Below are positions 14,619 to 24,180 of a stretch of DNA of 64,000 nucleotides, one piece after another. A program made the translations under genes and the position numbers. The DNA lies in NCBI GenBank assembly GCA_964639885.1, contig CAZXEH010000003.1, forward strand, positions 75,293 to 139,292. The letters are read 5' to 3'. The notes beneath the pieces were generated by a model that ran no database searches, was not told where the DNA came from, and was given only the letters and a program-made list of their open reading frames with translations. The DNA comes from JAGNLA01 sp964639885 (lineage in GTDB: Bacteria; Caldisericota; Caldisericia; JAAYUI01). Position 1 is the stretch's first letter. Each line of letters opens with the position of its first letter.

Positions 14619-17224
14619 AGATGAACTTTCACGCCAGGAAAGCTGATGAAGTGCTTAAAGAACTGGGCACAACTCAAAACGGCCTGACATCAAGGGAAGC
14701 ATCGGACAGAATTCACAAGTACGGCAAAAACGAAATAGACACAAAGGAAAGAACTCCCATTTGGTCGATGATCATTGAACAGTTTTCGTCACCTTTGGTT
14801 CTCATTCTTGTGGCTGCCTGCATTTTCAGCATTATTCAGGGCGAGAGTGTCGATGCAACAGCAATCATCGTCATCCTGATCGCAAACTCGGTGCTTGGTA
14901 TCATCCAGCAGTTCAAATCCGAAGGTGCGCTCGAAGCCCTAAGAAAACTTGCAGCGCCAAAAGCGCAGGTGCTTCGTGACGGCAACATCACAACAGTCAA
15001 CTCAAGCGACCTCGTGCCAGGAGACGTTGTACTCCTTATCGCAGGCGATCTTGTTCCGGCAGACATAAGACTTATCGAAACGATCAAACTGAGCATGTCG
15101 GAAGCCATTCTTACCGGTGAGTCCAAACCAAGCCAGAAGGATGCCGGAGCAACCCTGCCGGAATCAGCTGTTACAGGTGATCAGTGCAACATGGCTTTCA
15201 TGGGCACGGTTGTGACAACGGGCAGGGGCAAAGGCGTCGTTGTCGGAACAGGTAAAACTACAGCAATGGGCGCAATCGCCGTTTCACTCTCTCAGGTCAA
15301 GCGCGACAAAACACCGCTTGAAATGCAGCTGCACCAGCTTGGCGTCATGCTTTCAATCATTTTCCTCACAATATGCGTCCTCATCTTCGCCCTCTTCATC
15401 TTTGAAGGACTCGTTGTCGATCACAAGGCGTGGGGCGACATTTTCAACATAGCCATCATGACATCAATCTCTCTTGCCGTTGCGGCAATTCCAGAGGGGC
15501 TCCCTGCAGTCGTTACAATTGTTCTCTCCATAGGCGTTTCAAGGATGAGCAAGGAAGGCGCAATCATCAGAAGGCTTTCCTCTGTTGAGACGCTTGGCTG
15601 CACAACCGTTATCTGCACTGACAAAACTGGAACCCTCACCGAGAACAAAATGAAGGTCGAACGAGCATTTGTAGACCTCAAAGATATCGATGTGACAGTC
15701 GACAAACCCAACAGCCTCGGTCCGTTGGCAAAAATCGGTGCCGGTTGCAACGACTCCGCCTATAATGCCGATGGAACGCTTATTGGCGATCCAACTGAAA
15801 CAGCACTTGTTGAGTTTGCCGAAATCCTCGGCATGCCATTGAACGAAGTTCCGCCAAGGGTCGACGAAATCCCGTTTGATTCTGACAGGAAAGCCATGAC
15901 AACTGTTCACAGGGAACATGGCAAAACCTTTGCCTACATCAAGGGCGCATTTGAAGTCGTCCTTTCCATGTCAACAAGGGTTGAAGTTGACGGGGAGATC
16001 AGAACAATCACGCCAGAACTTCGAGAAAAGCTTGAAGGTGGCGGAAAACACATCACCCATGATGGCTACAGGACGATGGGATTTGCCTACAAGCACGCTC
16101 CGGTTCCCGAACCAGACGACAAGGTTGAGGAAAGGGATTTCATCCTTGTTGGATTCCTTGGACTCAAAGACCCGATAAGGCCACAGGTTCCTGGGTCAGT
16201 CAAGGAAGCAACTGAAGCCGGCATAAAAACGGTTATGGTTACAGGCGATCATCCAGAAACTGCCATGATTTATGCAAAAAAGCTTGGAATCGCCAAAGAA
16301 GGTGACAAGCCGATAACCGGTGCAGATTTCATCGCAAACCCTCCTGGTTTGGATGAGAAGATACTCCACACCAGAGTTTTTGCCAGAGTTTCACCGCACG
16401 ACAAACTGAGGATTGTTGAAGTTCTCCAGCGCAGCAACGAAGTGGTTGCAATGACCGGCGACGGTGTTAACGATGCTCCGGCGCTCAAGAAGGCCGACAT
16501 CGGCGTTTCAATGGGCAAGTCTGGAACCGAGGTTGCAAAAGACGCAAGTTCGCTAATCCTTACAGACGACAGCTTCTCGACCATCGTCAAAGCCATTCAT
16601 GAAGGCCGCGTCATCTACGACAACATCATCAAGTTCATATGGTACATGCTTGGCGCAAACATCGGAGAAGTATTCATCGTCCTCCTCGGTCTCATTTTCT
16701 ACAGGATTTCACCCCTTACACCAATCCAGCTTCTCTGGATAAACCTTCTTACAGACGGCCTTCCAGCCCTTGCTCTTGGTGTTGAGCCGGCTGAACACGG
16801 CATCATGAGAAGAAAACCGAGAAACCCGAAAAAGAAAATCCTTGACTCCAAATTCCTCGTTTCATTGATCATAAGAGGTCTTGTAATGGGCGGAGTGGTT
16901 TTCGCTTCGTTTGCCATAGGGTCAAATATCGGTGGAATTGAGATGGGACAGACGTTCGCCTTCACAACCTGCATCCTCTCGGAACTTCTGATGGCATATG
17001 TCGGAAGATCATTCACAAAGCATTTCTGGCAGATCAAGCCTTTAGGCAACCCACAGCTTCTGCTGGCAATCCTTGGGTCAATAGGCCTTACAGCCGTCTG
17101 CTTCATTCCTGGAATTGCCCAAATCTTCAAGGTCGATGCGCTCAACTTTGAGTACATTGAAATTATCATCGGTCTCAGCCTTGTGCCGGCAATCTTCATA
17201 GACCTTATCAAGGGCAGGCAATGA
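14615..17224 (+). CDS. Cation-transporting P-type ATPase, calcium-type (P2)
   Basis: An 869-residue P2-type ATPase. It has an N-terminal cation-ATPase domain, an actuator with LTGESKP (about 166), helix 4 PEGLPAVVT, the phosphorylation site DKTGTLTEN (about 335), and the hinge TGDGVNDAPALKKAD (about 613). About ten membrane helices are visible. The PEGLP helix 4 and the NLLTDGLPALALG segment of helix 6 fit bacterial Ca2+ pumps; Mn2+ or Na+/K+ selectivity cannot be excluded. It is coupled to ctp upstream and gmk downstream by ATGA overlaps. Confidence 0.93.
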   Translation: MKMNFHARKADEVLKELGTTQNGLTSREASDRIHKYGKNEIDTKERTPIWSMIIEQFSSPLVLILVAACIFSIIQGESVDATAIIVILIANSVLGIIQQFKSEGALEALRKLAAPKAQVLRDGNITTVNSSDLVPGDVVLLIAGDLVPADIRLIETIKLSMSEAILTGESKPSQKDAGATLPESAVTGDQCNMAFMGTVVTTGRGKGVVVGTGKTTAMGAIAVSLSQVKRDKTPLEMQLHQLGVMLSIIFLTICVLIFALFIFEGLVVDHKAWGDIFNIAIMTSISLAVAAIPEGLPAVVTIVLSIGVSRMSKEGAIIRRLSSVETLGCTTVICTDKTGTLTENKMKVERAFVDLKDIDVTVDKPNSLGPLAKIGAGCNDSAYNADGTLIGDPTETALVEFAEILGMPLNEVPPRVDEIPFDSDRKAMTTVHREHGKTFAYIKGAFEVVLSMSTRVEVDGEIRTITPELREKLEGGGKHITHDGYRTMGFAYKHAPVPEPDDKVEERDFILVGFLGLKDPIRPQVPGSVKEATEAGIKTVMVTGDHPETAMIYAKKLGIAKEGDKPITGADFIANPPGLDEKILHTRVFARVSPHDKLRIVEVLQRSNEVVAMTGDGVNDAPALKKADIGVSMGKSGTEVAKDASSLILTDDSFSTIVKAIHEGRVIYDNIIKFIWYMLGANIGEVFIVLLGLIFYRISPLTPIQLLWINLLTDGLPALALGVEPAEHGIMRRKPRNPKKKILDSKFLVSLIIRGLVMGGVVFASFAIGSNIGGIEMGQTFAFTTCILSELLMAYVGRSFTKHFWQIKPLGNPQLLLAILGSIGLTAVCFIPGIAQIFKVDALNFEYIEIIIGLSLVPAIFIDLIKGRQ

Positions 17225-17781
17225 GAAAAGGAACACTGTTCGTTCTTTCAGGCCCTTCAGGGGTTGGCAAGACAACGATAAGACAGAAGATTCCAGACCT
17301 TCTGCCTGACATACACATCTCAGTTTCCTGTACAACCAGGAAGCAGCGTGAAGGCGAAGTTGAAGGCAAGGATTATTTTTTTGTCACAACCGACCAGTTT
17401 GAGGACATGCTTTCAGATGGTAAATTGCTGGAGTGGGCAAATGTTCATGGCAACATGTATGGAACCCCGCTTGAACCGATTGAGAATGCACTGGCAAAAG
17501 GCAAGGATTCGCTGCTTGTCATCGATGTTCATGGTGCAGCCCAGGTCAGGGATGCAAGACCGGAATCAGTGCTGATCTTCCTTCTTCCACCATCCATAGA
17601 TGAACTCAGGCGAAGGCTTGAAAGCCGGAACACTGAATCCGAGGAAAGCATCAGGATACGTCTTGACAATGCCAAGGAAGAGATAGAATTGTCATTGAAG
17701 TATGACCATCAGGTAATCAACCACGACATAGAACAGGCAACGAGGGATGTTGTGGAAATCATAAGAAAAGGAAACAACTAG
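17221..17781 (+). CDS. gmk: Guanylate kinase
   Basis: A 186-residue GMP kinase that makes GDP from GMP and ATP. P-loop GPSGVGKTT is at residues 11-19, SCTTRKQREGEVEGKDYFF is the GMP-binding region, and R-x(3)-R in RRRLESR belongs to the lid. Length is close to the family norm. Its ATG overlaps the ATPase stop, and it is followed by rpoZ, a widespread bacterial pairing. Confidence 0.96.
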   Translation: MRKGTLFVLSGPSGVGKTTIRQKIPDLLPDIHISVSCTTRKQREGEVEGKDYFFVTTDQFEDMLSDGKLLEWANVHGNMYGTPLEPIENALAKGKDSLLVIDVHGAAQVRDARPESVLIFLLPPSIDELRRRLESRNTESEESIRIRLDNAKEEIELSLKYDHQVINHDIEQATRDVVEIIRKGNN

Positions 17782-17788
17782 GAGAAAC

Positions 17789-18040
17789 ATGGTAGACAGA
17801 GCAAAAGTTGAGCAGTTCATAAAGAAAATGGATGGAAACAAGTATCTTGCAACCATCTTCCTCATCAAGAGGATCAACCAGATTCAGGCCAACCAGGCCA
17901 AGCTCATCGCAGGTTCAACAAGGTTCATGGTTGAGCAGGCAATTGACGAATTCCTCGCCAACAAGTCTGCAATGACCTTTGACGAACCGAATCCAGACGT
18001 GCTCATGGAGCCGGTTTCTGCCGAAGAACAGCAAGCCTGA
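17789..18040 (+). CDS. rpoZ: RNA polymerase omega subunit
   Basis: An 83-residue omega protein, which helps assemble RNA polymerase by binding beta-prime. The family core is recognisable as a conserved helix (FLIKRINQIQAN...) followed by VEQAIDEFLANK. The family's usual E-A-V-x-E element appears as MVEQAIDEF. The location directly after gmk is the main support. It starts 7 bp after the gmk stop with an AGGAG-type site. Confidence 0.85.
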   Translation: MVDRAKVEQFIKKMDGNKYLATIFLIKRINQIQANQAKLIAGSTRFMVEQAIDEFLANKSAMTFDEPNPDVLMEPVSAEEQQA

Positions 18041-18043
18041 GCA

Positions 18044-18700
18044 ATGACTTTTGACGTTGGACTGCTGGCGATTGGATCATACCTTGCCGGTTCGTTTCCG
18101 TCAGGGTTTATTGTTGCCAAGCTCTTTGCAGGGACAGACATAAGATCGGTTGGGACAAGCCAGATCGGCGCTGCAAATGTCACGCGCCAGCTTGGCAAAA
18201 CCTTTGGTGCGCTGTCATTGACTCTCGATCTCTTAAAAACCCTGATCCCAATGGCGATTGTAAAATATCTGCTGGCCTACCCCGACTGGGTTGTGGCCAT
18301 TTGTGGTTGTGCCGCCGTTTTCGGGCACGATTTTTCGGCTTTTTTGAATCTCAACGGCGGTGAAGGATTAACCTGTTCAATGGCTGTTTTGTTCTTCCTC
18401 TCCCCGTTTCATTTCCTCATCGTCGGGCCGTTTGCCCTGGCAACCGGTTATCTGACAGGATACGTAACAATTGCCGGTGTCGTCGAATTTTGGGGGTTTG
18501 GTGTGGCCGTCTGGTCGACTGGTGGCCCAATGCCGGCTGTTTATGTGACAATCGCCTTGGTTACGCTTGCTTTTGTCAAGCAAATTCCCTGGATGTCCAA
18601 ATACCCGATCACAAAATTCATGGATCAGAACTTTGTTGCGCCCTCTACTGAATCTGTTGCATCATTTTCGCGAGGGCATCACGCGAGGAAAGCCCTGTAG
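18044..18700 (+). CDS. plsY: Glycerol-3-phosphate acyltransferase PlsY
   Basis: A 218-residue membrane enzyme that acylates glycerol-3-phosphate from acyl-phosphate. Motif 1 is GSYLAGSFPSGFIVA, followed by SVGTSQIGAANVTR (family S-G-N-x-G-A-T-N-x-x-R). The GH-S-x-F motif appears as GHDFSAFLNLNGGEG. The family's Lys in GGKG is Glu here, and GVAT is GLTC, so the active site is atypical. About six hydrophobic helices are present. It starts 3 bp after rpoZ. Its last 56 bp overlap the convergent tlyA gene. Confidence 0.85.
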   Translation: MTFDVGLLAIGSYLAGSFPSGFIVAKLFAGTDIRSVGTSQIGAANVTRQLGKTFGALSLTLDLLKTLIPMAIVKYLLAYPDWVVAICGCAAVFGHDFSAFLNLNGGEGLTCSMAVLFFLSPFHFLIVGPFALATGYLTGYVTIAGVVEFWGFGVAVWSTGGPMPAVYVTIALVTLAFVKQIPWMSKYPITKFMDQNFVAPSTESVASFSRGHHARKAL

Positions 18701-19433
18701 AGCTTCCAAAATCAAGCCAGACCAGAAATTCCTGGTTCCCGTCGGCGCCTTTTATCTGCGAAGGAACAACATCCCGTATCGAGCAAGGAATGGCCATTAT
18801 CCTGCCCAAGGCATCGGTTATTGCGCCCTCAAGATGCTCTCTTTTCCTGATGACTCCACCTTTGCCAACTTTACCTGGCCCAGCTTCAAACTGAGGTTTC
18901 AAAAGCCAGACAATCCAGGCAGGTGAAACAATAATTTCCCTCAACGGAGCAATCACCTTGTCACCGCTTATGAATGAGACATCGACGACGGCTGCCTCGG
19001 GTCTTGGATCAAACGCCTCGGGCTTTAGAAACCTTGCGTTTGTTTTGTCCATCACAATCACCCTGGGATCGTTTGAAATCTTCGGTGCAAGTTGTGAGGT
19101 GCCTACGTCGACGCAGTAGACTCTTGTTGCCCCGTTTTGCAACAAACAGTCGGTGAATCCACCGGTTGAAGCTCCAATATCGATCATGACCAGACCTTCA
19201 GGGTTTAATCTGAAGTTTTCCAAGGCTCCTTCAAGTTTTTGACCGCCACGGCCAACATATTTCGGTGGTTGCTCAAGCTCAAGCAAAGTTCCTTCCGGGA
19301 ACAAAACGCCCGGTTTTGCCACAATGCTGCCATTGTGCCTCACCTTGCCAGCCATGATCAATAGCCTTGCCTGAGAGCGGGTTTCGACCCCTTCAAGAAG
19401 TGCAACAATCTCATCTGCTCTAATTTTCTTCAT
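18645..19433 (-). CDS. TlyA-family rRNA methyltransferase (S4 plus FtsJ-like)
   Basis: About 262 residues from ATG 19433; a GTG at 19475 would add 14 residues. The N-terminal S4 RNA-binding domain (IRADEIVALLEGVETRSQA) is followed by an FtsJ-like SAM methyltransferase. The nucleotide-binding motif is VMIDIGASTGGFTDCLL; LKPQFEAGPGKVGKGGVI is the catalytic loop. TlyA proteins 2'-O-methylate rRNA. The 3' end overlaps plsY in convergent orientation. It is divergent from mfd, with 51 bp between the two starts. Confidence 0.92.
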   Translation of the reverse strand: MKKIRADEIVALLEGVETRSQARLLIMAGKVRHNGSIVAKPGVLFPEGTLLELEQPPKYVGRGGQKLEGALENFRLNPEGLVMIDIGASTGGFTDCLLQNGATRVYCVDVGTSQLAPKISNDPRVIVMDKTNARFLKPEAFDPRPEAAVVDVSFISGDKVIAPLREIIVSPAWIVWLLKPQFEAGPGKVGKGGVIRKREHLEGAITDALGRIMAIPCSIRDVVPSQIKGADGNQEFLVWLDFGSSTGLSSRDALAKMMQQIQ

Positions 19434-19442
19434 CGTCGGTAT

Positions 19443-19471
19443 TTGACTTTTTCTGTTTCCTGCGTTAATAT
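19443..19471 (+). promoter_or_regulatory. mfd promoter
   Basis: TTGACT (19443-19448), 17-nt spacer and TAATAT (19466-19471). Transcription would begin around 19478, only about 7 nt before the mfd ATG at 19485. No Shine-Dalgarno sequence is visible, so the message would be nearly leaderless. Confidence 0.65.
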
Positions 19472-19484
19472 TCACATTTGTCTG

Positions 19485-22400
19485 ATGCGTGAGTATATTC
19501 CGTATTTATCCAGCAAGAAATTCGCCGGATCCATACCGCCACTCGTCTCTGGCAAAGCCAGGCAGATTGTGGTTGAAGGACTCGGTGGTTCTGATCTTAC
19601 CATAAACATTGCCGGTCTTGCAAGCCAACTTCCCCGTTTTTGTGTGGTGCTCTCCGACGAGCAGTCTGCACTCAGATTTTTCCAGGAGCTTGACACGGTT
19701 CTGGAAGACACGCCCATAAACAGGGTTTTCTTTCCATCCGGTGACTCAATCCCGCTGGACAAGACTGCAAGCTCACTTTCACTGACCAGCTGGCAAATTT
19801 CGAGCCTTTACCAGATTGCCGCAAACAACGGTCCAACCGTGGCTGTCACAAGTCTCCAGGCTCTTTATGACTGTATAATTCCTGAGAAAAACCTGATTGA
19901 AGAGGCGACAATCATAAGCAAGGGCGACATCATCTCAATGTCAACACTCAGGGAGAAACTCGCCCAACTTGGTTACGAAACACAGTCACAGGTTGAAAAG
20001 GTTGGCGACTGCGCAATCAGGGGCGGTATCATCGATTTCTTCTCGCCATCCTCAGAGTTCCCTTACAGAATTGAATTCGATGTCGACATAATCGATACAA
20101 TCAGGCAAGTCGACCCCGAAACCCAGCTCTCGATAAAGCAGGCTGAATCGTGCATGCTCTTGCCGGTTTCCCACCTGGTTCTCAACGAAAAAACCATCGA
20201 CAATGCCATCTCGATGCTGGAGATGTTTCTGCTGACTGTCAGAATGGATAATCCGACGCTCCGTGAAAACATGAAGCGTGACAGCGAGTTCATAAAAAAC
20301 AGTGTCAGGTTCACAGGCATCGAGCACTACCTCCCGTTTTTCTACGGCAGAGCCACAAGGTTGCTCGATTACCTCAAGGAAGTGCCGATTGTCTGGATTG
20401 ATCCCGACAAAATCACAGAAGTTTACAAACGTTACCGCACCGACACCATGGAAGTCTACATCAACGGAATCAAGCGTGGCGAACTGCTGCCACAAAAAGA
20501 GCTTGACGACATCGAACGCCTCGAATTTCCACACATTACAAGAATCAACCCATCAATTCTGACATATTCATTAAAGGCTCCGGAATCTGTCCAGAAAAGC
20601 AAGCCTGTTACAATCCAGCATGCACAGCCTGATCCGATGGTCGGCAAGCTTGAAGATGTTGGAAGTTTCATAAAAAGCAAGCACGAGGCCGGCTTCTCGG
20701 TCATCGTGGCCACAAAACAACCGCTCAGGGTCAAAGAGCTTATTGATATCGAAACAACCGAAAGACCTGACAACCTTCCAACCGACCCTGGCGATCCGGT
20801 TGAAATCGAACCTTTCATCGACATCATCAACATTTCCTTGGAAAAGGGTTTTGAAGACAGACGCAGAAAAATCCTTCTTCTCACCGACCACGAGCTGTTC
20901 GGTTGGCGGAGAAGGATAAAGGCTACCAGGCGATTCAAAGGTGGCGCACCGATCCAGTCGGTTGATGAGCTTCATCCGGGTGATCTGCTCGTGCACCTCA
21001 CTTTTGGCATTGGAATCTACAGGGGTTTAAAAACTGTCACTGCTGCTGGAATAACCAAGGAATATCTGCAAGTTGAGTACGCAAAGGGTGACAAGCTCTA
21101 CATTCCACCCGAAAGACTCTCGCTGATCCACAAATACCTTGGCAATCCCGAAACCGTAACCATCAACAGGTTGGGAGGCCGTGAATGGCCTGAGGCGCTT
21201 GCGAAGGTTGCAAGAGGCACCAAGGACATCGCTGCTGAACTGCTCAAACTCTACGCAAGGCGCGAGATTGCCAAGGGTGTCAGCTATCAGGAAGACCCGA
21301 TATGGCAGCAGGAGCTTGAGAGTTCCTTCCCGTATGAGGAAACACAGGATCAGCTCAGGGCAATCTCGGATGTCAAGCACGATCTCGAACGTTCGAAGCC
21401 TATGGACAGGCTCGTCTGTGGTGACGTTGGCTATGGAAAAACCGAAGTTGCAATCAGGGCTGCCTTCCAGGTCATCGTTGCCGGAAGACAGGTCGCCCTT
21501 CTCTGCCCGACAACCATCCTTGCCCTTCAGCACTACAACACCTTCAAGGAGCGTTACGCACCGTTCCCCGTCAAAGTTGAGCAGCTCTCGAGATTCAAAG
21601 GGAAAACAAGCCAGAAAAAGGTTGTGGAGGGTCTTGAGGATGGCACCATTGAAATGGTGGTCGGCACCCACAGACTGCTTCAGGGCGACATAAAGTTCAA
21701 AGACCTCGGATTGCTCATTATTGACGAGGAGCAGAAGTTCGGCGTTGAAGACAAGGAAAGAATCAAAAGACTCAAAGAAAATGTTGATGTTCTCACACTC
21801 ACTGCCACACCAATCCCAAGAACGCTTGAAATGACGTTGACAGGTGTGAGGGAAATATCACAGATCAACTCAAGCCCGGAAGGTCGCAAACCCGTAAAAA
21901 CATACGTTACGTCGTACTCTGACTCAATCGTTAAAGATGCAATCGACAACGAGCTTGCCAGAGGCGGCCAGGTCTATTATGTAAACAACCGCATTCAGGG
22001 ACTGGGAGCCATCATGTGGAAGCTGAAAAAGCTGGTTCCAAAGGCAAGGATAGCCATAGCCCACGGTCAGATGGATTCCGATGAGCTTGAAGACATCATG
22101 CTTAATTTTTACAACGGTGAAACTGACATCCTCCTTTGCACAACCATCATTGAGTCAGGGCTGGACATTCCGACTGTCAACACGATCATTGTCGAAAACG
22201 CTCAAAACCTTGGACTGGCACAAATGTACCAGCTCAGGGGAAGGGTTGGAAGGTCTCAGAAACGTGCCTATGCATATTTCCTTTACCCAGAGGACAACCC
22301 GCTGACCGAAGAGGCGAGGCTCAGGCTTGAAGCCATCAGAGATTTTGTAGACCTCGGTTCAGGACTCAAGATTGCCATGCGTGACCTCGAGATAAGGGGC

Positions 22401-22970
22401 GCCGGCAACATTCTCGGTGCAGAGCAATCAGGCCACATTTCGGCAGTCGGGTATGACTTGTACCTGAGAATGCTGGAAGATGCCAAAAAGAACCTCCAGA
22501 ATGCGCAGGAAGGCAAACCATACAAGCCTGAACCCCCAAAACAGGAGTGCAATGTTGACCTGAGGGTTAGCGGATATGTGCCCGAAAGCTATGTGCCCGA
22601 CGAAGCGCTGAGGATTGACTGCTACCAGAGATTGCTTGAGGCTGAAAACGTTGCAGCCGTGGAAGTCATTGAACAGGAGCTGACCGATCGTTTCGGTCAT
22701 CCGCCACCTGAGGTGGAGTCGCTTTACGAGCTTGTAAAACTCAGGGTTCTGGCGCAAAACATGGGCATCATGAGCATTGTTGAGGACAATCTCACAATCA
22801 ACTACAGCTTCGGCCCGAACGCAAAACTCAGGGAAGACTTCCTGGACAGACTGGTTTCGAGGTTTGGCGACCGGACAACGGTTAGACCTAATATGATCAG
22901 AATTCGCAAAATGAGGGAAGATACAATCAGGCTTTCAAGGGAATTCATAGACCTGGCCTGTGAGGAGTGA
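19485..22970 (+). CDS. mfd: Transcription-repair coupling factor Mfd
   Basis: A 1161-residue translocase that removes stalled RNA polymerase and recruits UvrA. It has the UvrB-homology N-terminus, a CarD-like RNA polymerase interaction domain (LLVHLTFGIGIYRG, about 495-510), and an SF2 helicase with Walker A GDVGYGKTE (about 645) and DEEQ box LLIIDEEQKFG (about 745). The RGRVGRSQ motif and a C-terminal TRCF domain complete it. The frame is open 42 nt further upstream, but the promoter overlaps that stretch, so ATG 19485 (MREYIPYLSS) is preferred. Confidence 0.96.
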   Translation: MREYIPYLSSKKFAGSIPPLVSGKARQIVVEGLGGSDLTINIAGLASQLPRFCVVLSDEQSALRFFQELDTVLEDTPINRVFFPSGDSIPLDKTASSLSLTSWQISSLYQIAANNGPTVAVTSLQALYDCIIPEKNLIEEATIISKGDIISMSTLREKLAQLGYETQSQVEKVGDCAIRGGIIDFFSPSSEFPYRIEFDVDIIDTIRQVDPETQLSIKQAESCMLLPVSHLVLNEKTIDNAISMLEMFLLTVRMDNPTLRENMKRDSEFIKNSVRFTGIEHYLPFFYGRATRLLDYLKEVPIVWIDPDKITEVYKRYRTDTMEVYINGIKRGELLPQKELDDIERLEFPHITRINPSILTYSLKAPESVQKSKPVTIQHAQPDPMVGKLEDVGSFIKSKHEAGFSVIVATKQPLRVKELIDIETTERPDNLPTDPGDPVEIEPFIDIINISLEKGFEDRRRKILLLTDHELFGWRRRIKATRRFKGGAPIQSVDELHPGDLLVHLTFGIGIYRGLKTVTAAGITKEYLQVEYAKGDKLYIPPERLSLIHKYLGNPETVTINRLGGREWPEALAKVARGTKDIAAELLKLYARREIAKGVSYQEDPIWQQELESSFPYEETQDQLRAISDVKHDLERSKPMDRLVCGDVGYGKTEVAIRAAFQVIVAGRQVALLCPTTILALQHYNTFKERYAPFPVKVEQLSRFKGKTSQKKVVEGLEDGTIEMVVGTHRLLQGDIKFKDLGLLIIDEEQKFGVEDKERIKRLKENVDVLTLTATPIPRTLEMTLTGVREISQINSSPEGRKPVKTYVTSYSDSIVKDAIDNELARGGQVYYVNNRIQGLGAIMWKLKKLVPKARIAIAHGQMDSDELEDIMLNFYNGETDILLCTTIIESGLDIPTVNTIIVENAQNLGLAQMYQLRGRVGRSQKRAYAYFLYPEDNPLTEEARLRLEAIRDFVDLGSGLKIAMRDLEIRGAGNILGAEQSGHISAVGYDLYLRMLEDAKKNLQNAQEGKPYKPEPPKQECNVDLRVSGYVPESYVPDEALRIDCYQRLLEAENVAAVEVIEQELTDRFGHPPPEVESLYELVKLRVLAQNMGIMSIVEDNLTINYSFGPNAKLREDFLDRLVSRFGDRTTVRPNMIRIRKMREDTIRLSREFIDLACEE

Positions 22971-22971
22971 C

Positions 22972-24180
22972 ATGAACTTTTCATGGATAGTCGAAAATGA
23001 ACTGATGATCTCGTCAGCACCGGAATCCAATTTCATGCTCAGGAAGATCAGGGAAGCCGGAATAAAGGCAATCGTCTGTGTGACAGACAACCCTTTCCCT
23101 GAACAGGCATACACCCAGCTTGGCATCGAACTGCTTCACATCCCGCTGAAACCGGGGAACCCGCCAACCCTTGAAGAGCTGAAACTCTTCATCAGATGGA
23201 TGTCGTTCATGAACAAAGCCAGACAACCGGTCATGATCTTCTGCGACCAGGGATTTGACAGGGCTGGAATGATGGCTGCATGTGATATGATCGTTCACAG
23301 AAACTACAGCTCAAGAGACGCTCTTCACGAGATAAGGGAAATCAGAGGCGACAACGCAATTTCTTCGGCAAAATTACAGGAGTTTCTGATCGATTGTGAG
23401 TATGTCAAGCCTTTGCTTGCCGACCAGAACGATCAGGACTACTTCAATGCGCTCCTCATAACTGACATCCTCAGGCGACGTTGCCCGTGGGACAGGGCGC
23501 AGACCCCTGAATCGATGATGCCAAACCTCCTCGAGGAAACCTACGAAACGTGGGAGGCGATCCTTGGCAATGACAGCAAGGGTCTCGCTTCAGAGCTTGG
23601 CGATGTGTTGCTTCAGGTGTTGATGGTTTCAAGGATGATGTCCGAATCCGAGCGGTTTGACATGAGGAATGTGATGGCTGCAATGTTTGAAAAACTTGTG
23701 AAGCGCCATCCGCACGTTTTTGCAGATTCAACTACCGACACACCTGACAAGGTTTTAAAGCAGTGGAAGGGATTGAAGGACAAAGAAGAACGATCAATCA
23801 GGGACATTCCAACGGCTTTGCCAGCGTTTGGAAGAGCCGACAGAATCATGTCTTTTGCAAAAAAACTTGGATTTGACTGGCCTAAAATCGACGGCGTCAT
23901 TGAGAAGGTACATGAAGAAATCGCTGAGCTTGTAGAAGCACTGAGGCTCGATTCACACGAGAAGGTTCTTGCCGAATTTGGAGACGTTTTGTTTGTAATG
24001 CTCAATCTTGCGAGATTCCTTAAGGTAAACCCTGAACTCGCCCTACATGAGACGCTCAACAAATTCGTGGAGAGGTTTTCAAAAATCGAAGAGCGAGCAA
24101 AAGACATTGGCAAACCCATTGAAATGATGTCACTTGAGGAAATGGATGCGATCTGGAACGAGGCCAAACGTGGCCATTGA
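22972..24180 (+). CDS. Dual-specificity-phosphatase-like domain fused to MazG pyrophosphohydrolase
   Basis: A 402-residue two-domain protein. Residues 1-145 resemble a dual-specificity protein phosphatase, with an intact C-x5-R loop (IFCDQGFDRAG) followed by a helix and ALHEIREIRGDNAISS, as in this superfamily. The preceding His of H-C-x5-R is Phe. Residues about 155-402 are a tandem MazG NTP pyrophosphohydrolase. The first unit has CPWDRAQTPESM, EETYE and ELGDVLLQV; the second has HEEIAELVEA and EFGDVLFVM, so both metal sites look intact. ATG 22972 follows GAGGAG, 1 nt after the mfd stop. MazG identity is firm; phosphatase activity is inferred. Confidence 0.88.
   Translation: MNFSWIVENELMISSAPESNFMLRKIREAGIKAIVCVTDNPFPEQAYTQLGIELLHIPLKPGNPPTLEELKLFIRWMSFMNKARQPVMIFCDQGFDRAGMMAACDMIVHRNYSSRDALHEIREIRGDNAISSAKLQEFLIDCEYVKPLLADQNDQDYFNALLITDILRRRCPWDRAQTPESMMPNLLEETYETWEAILGNDSKGLASELGDVLLQVLMVSRMMSESERFDMRNVMAAMFEKLVKRHPHVFADSTTDTPDKVLKQWKGLKDKEERSIRDIPTALPAFGRADRIMSFAKKLGFDWPKIDGVIEKVHEEIAELVEALRLDSHEKVLAEFGDVLFVMLNLARFLKVNPELALHETLNKFVERFSKIEERAKDIGKPIEMMSLEEMDAIWNEAKRGH

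Noticed and set aside
18645..18700. Possible frameshift between plsY and tlyA
   Set aside because: Both proteins reach plausible ends; a 56-bp convergent overlap explains the arrangement.
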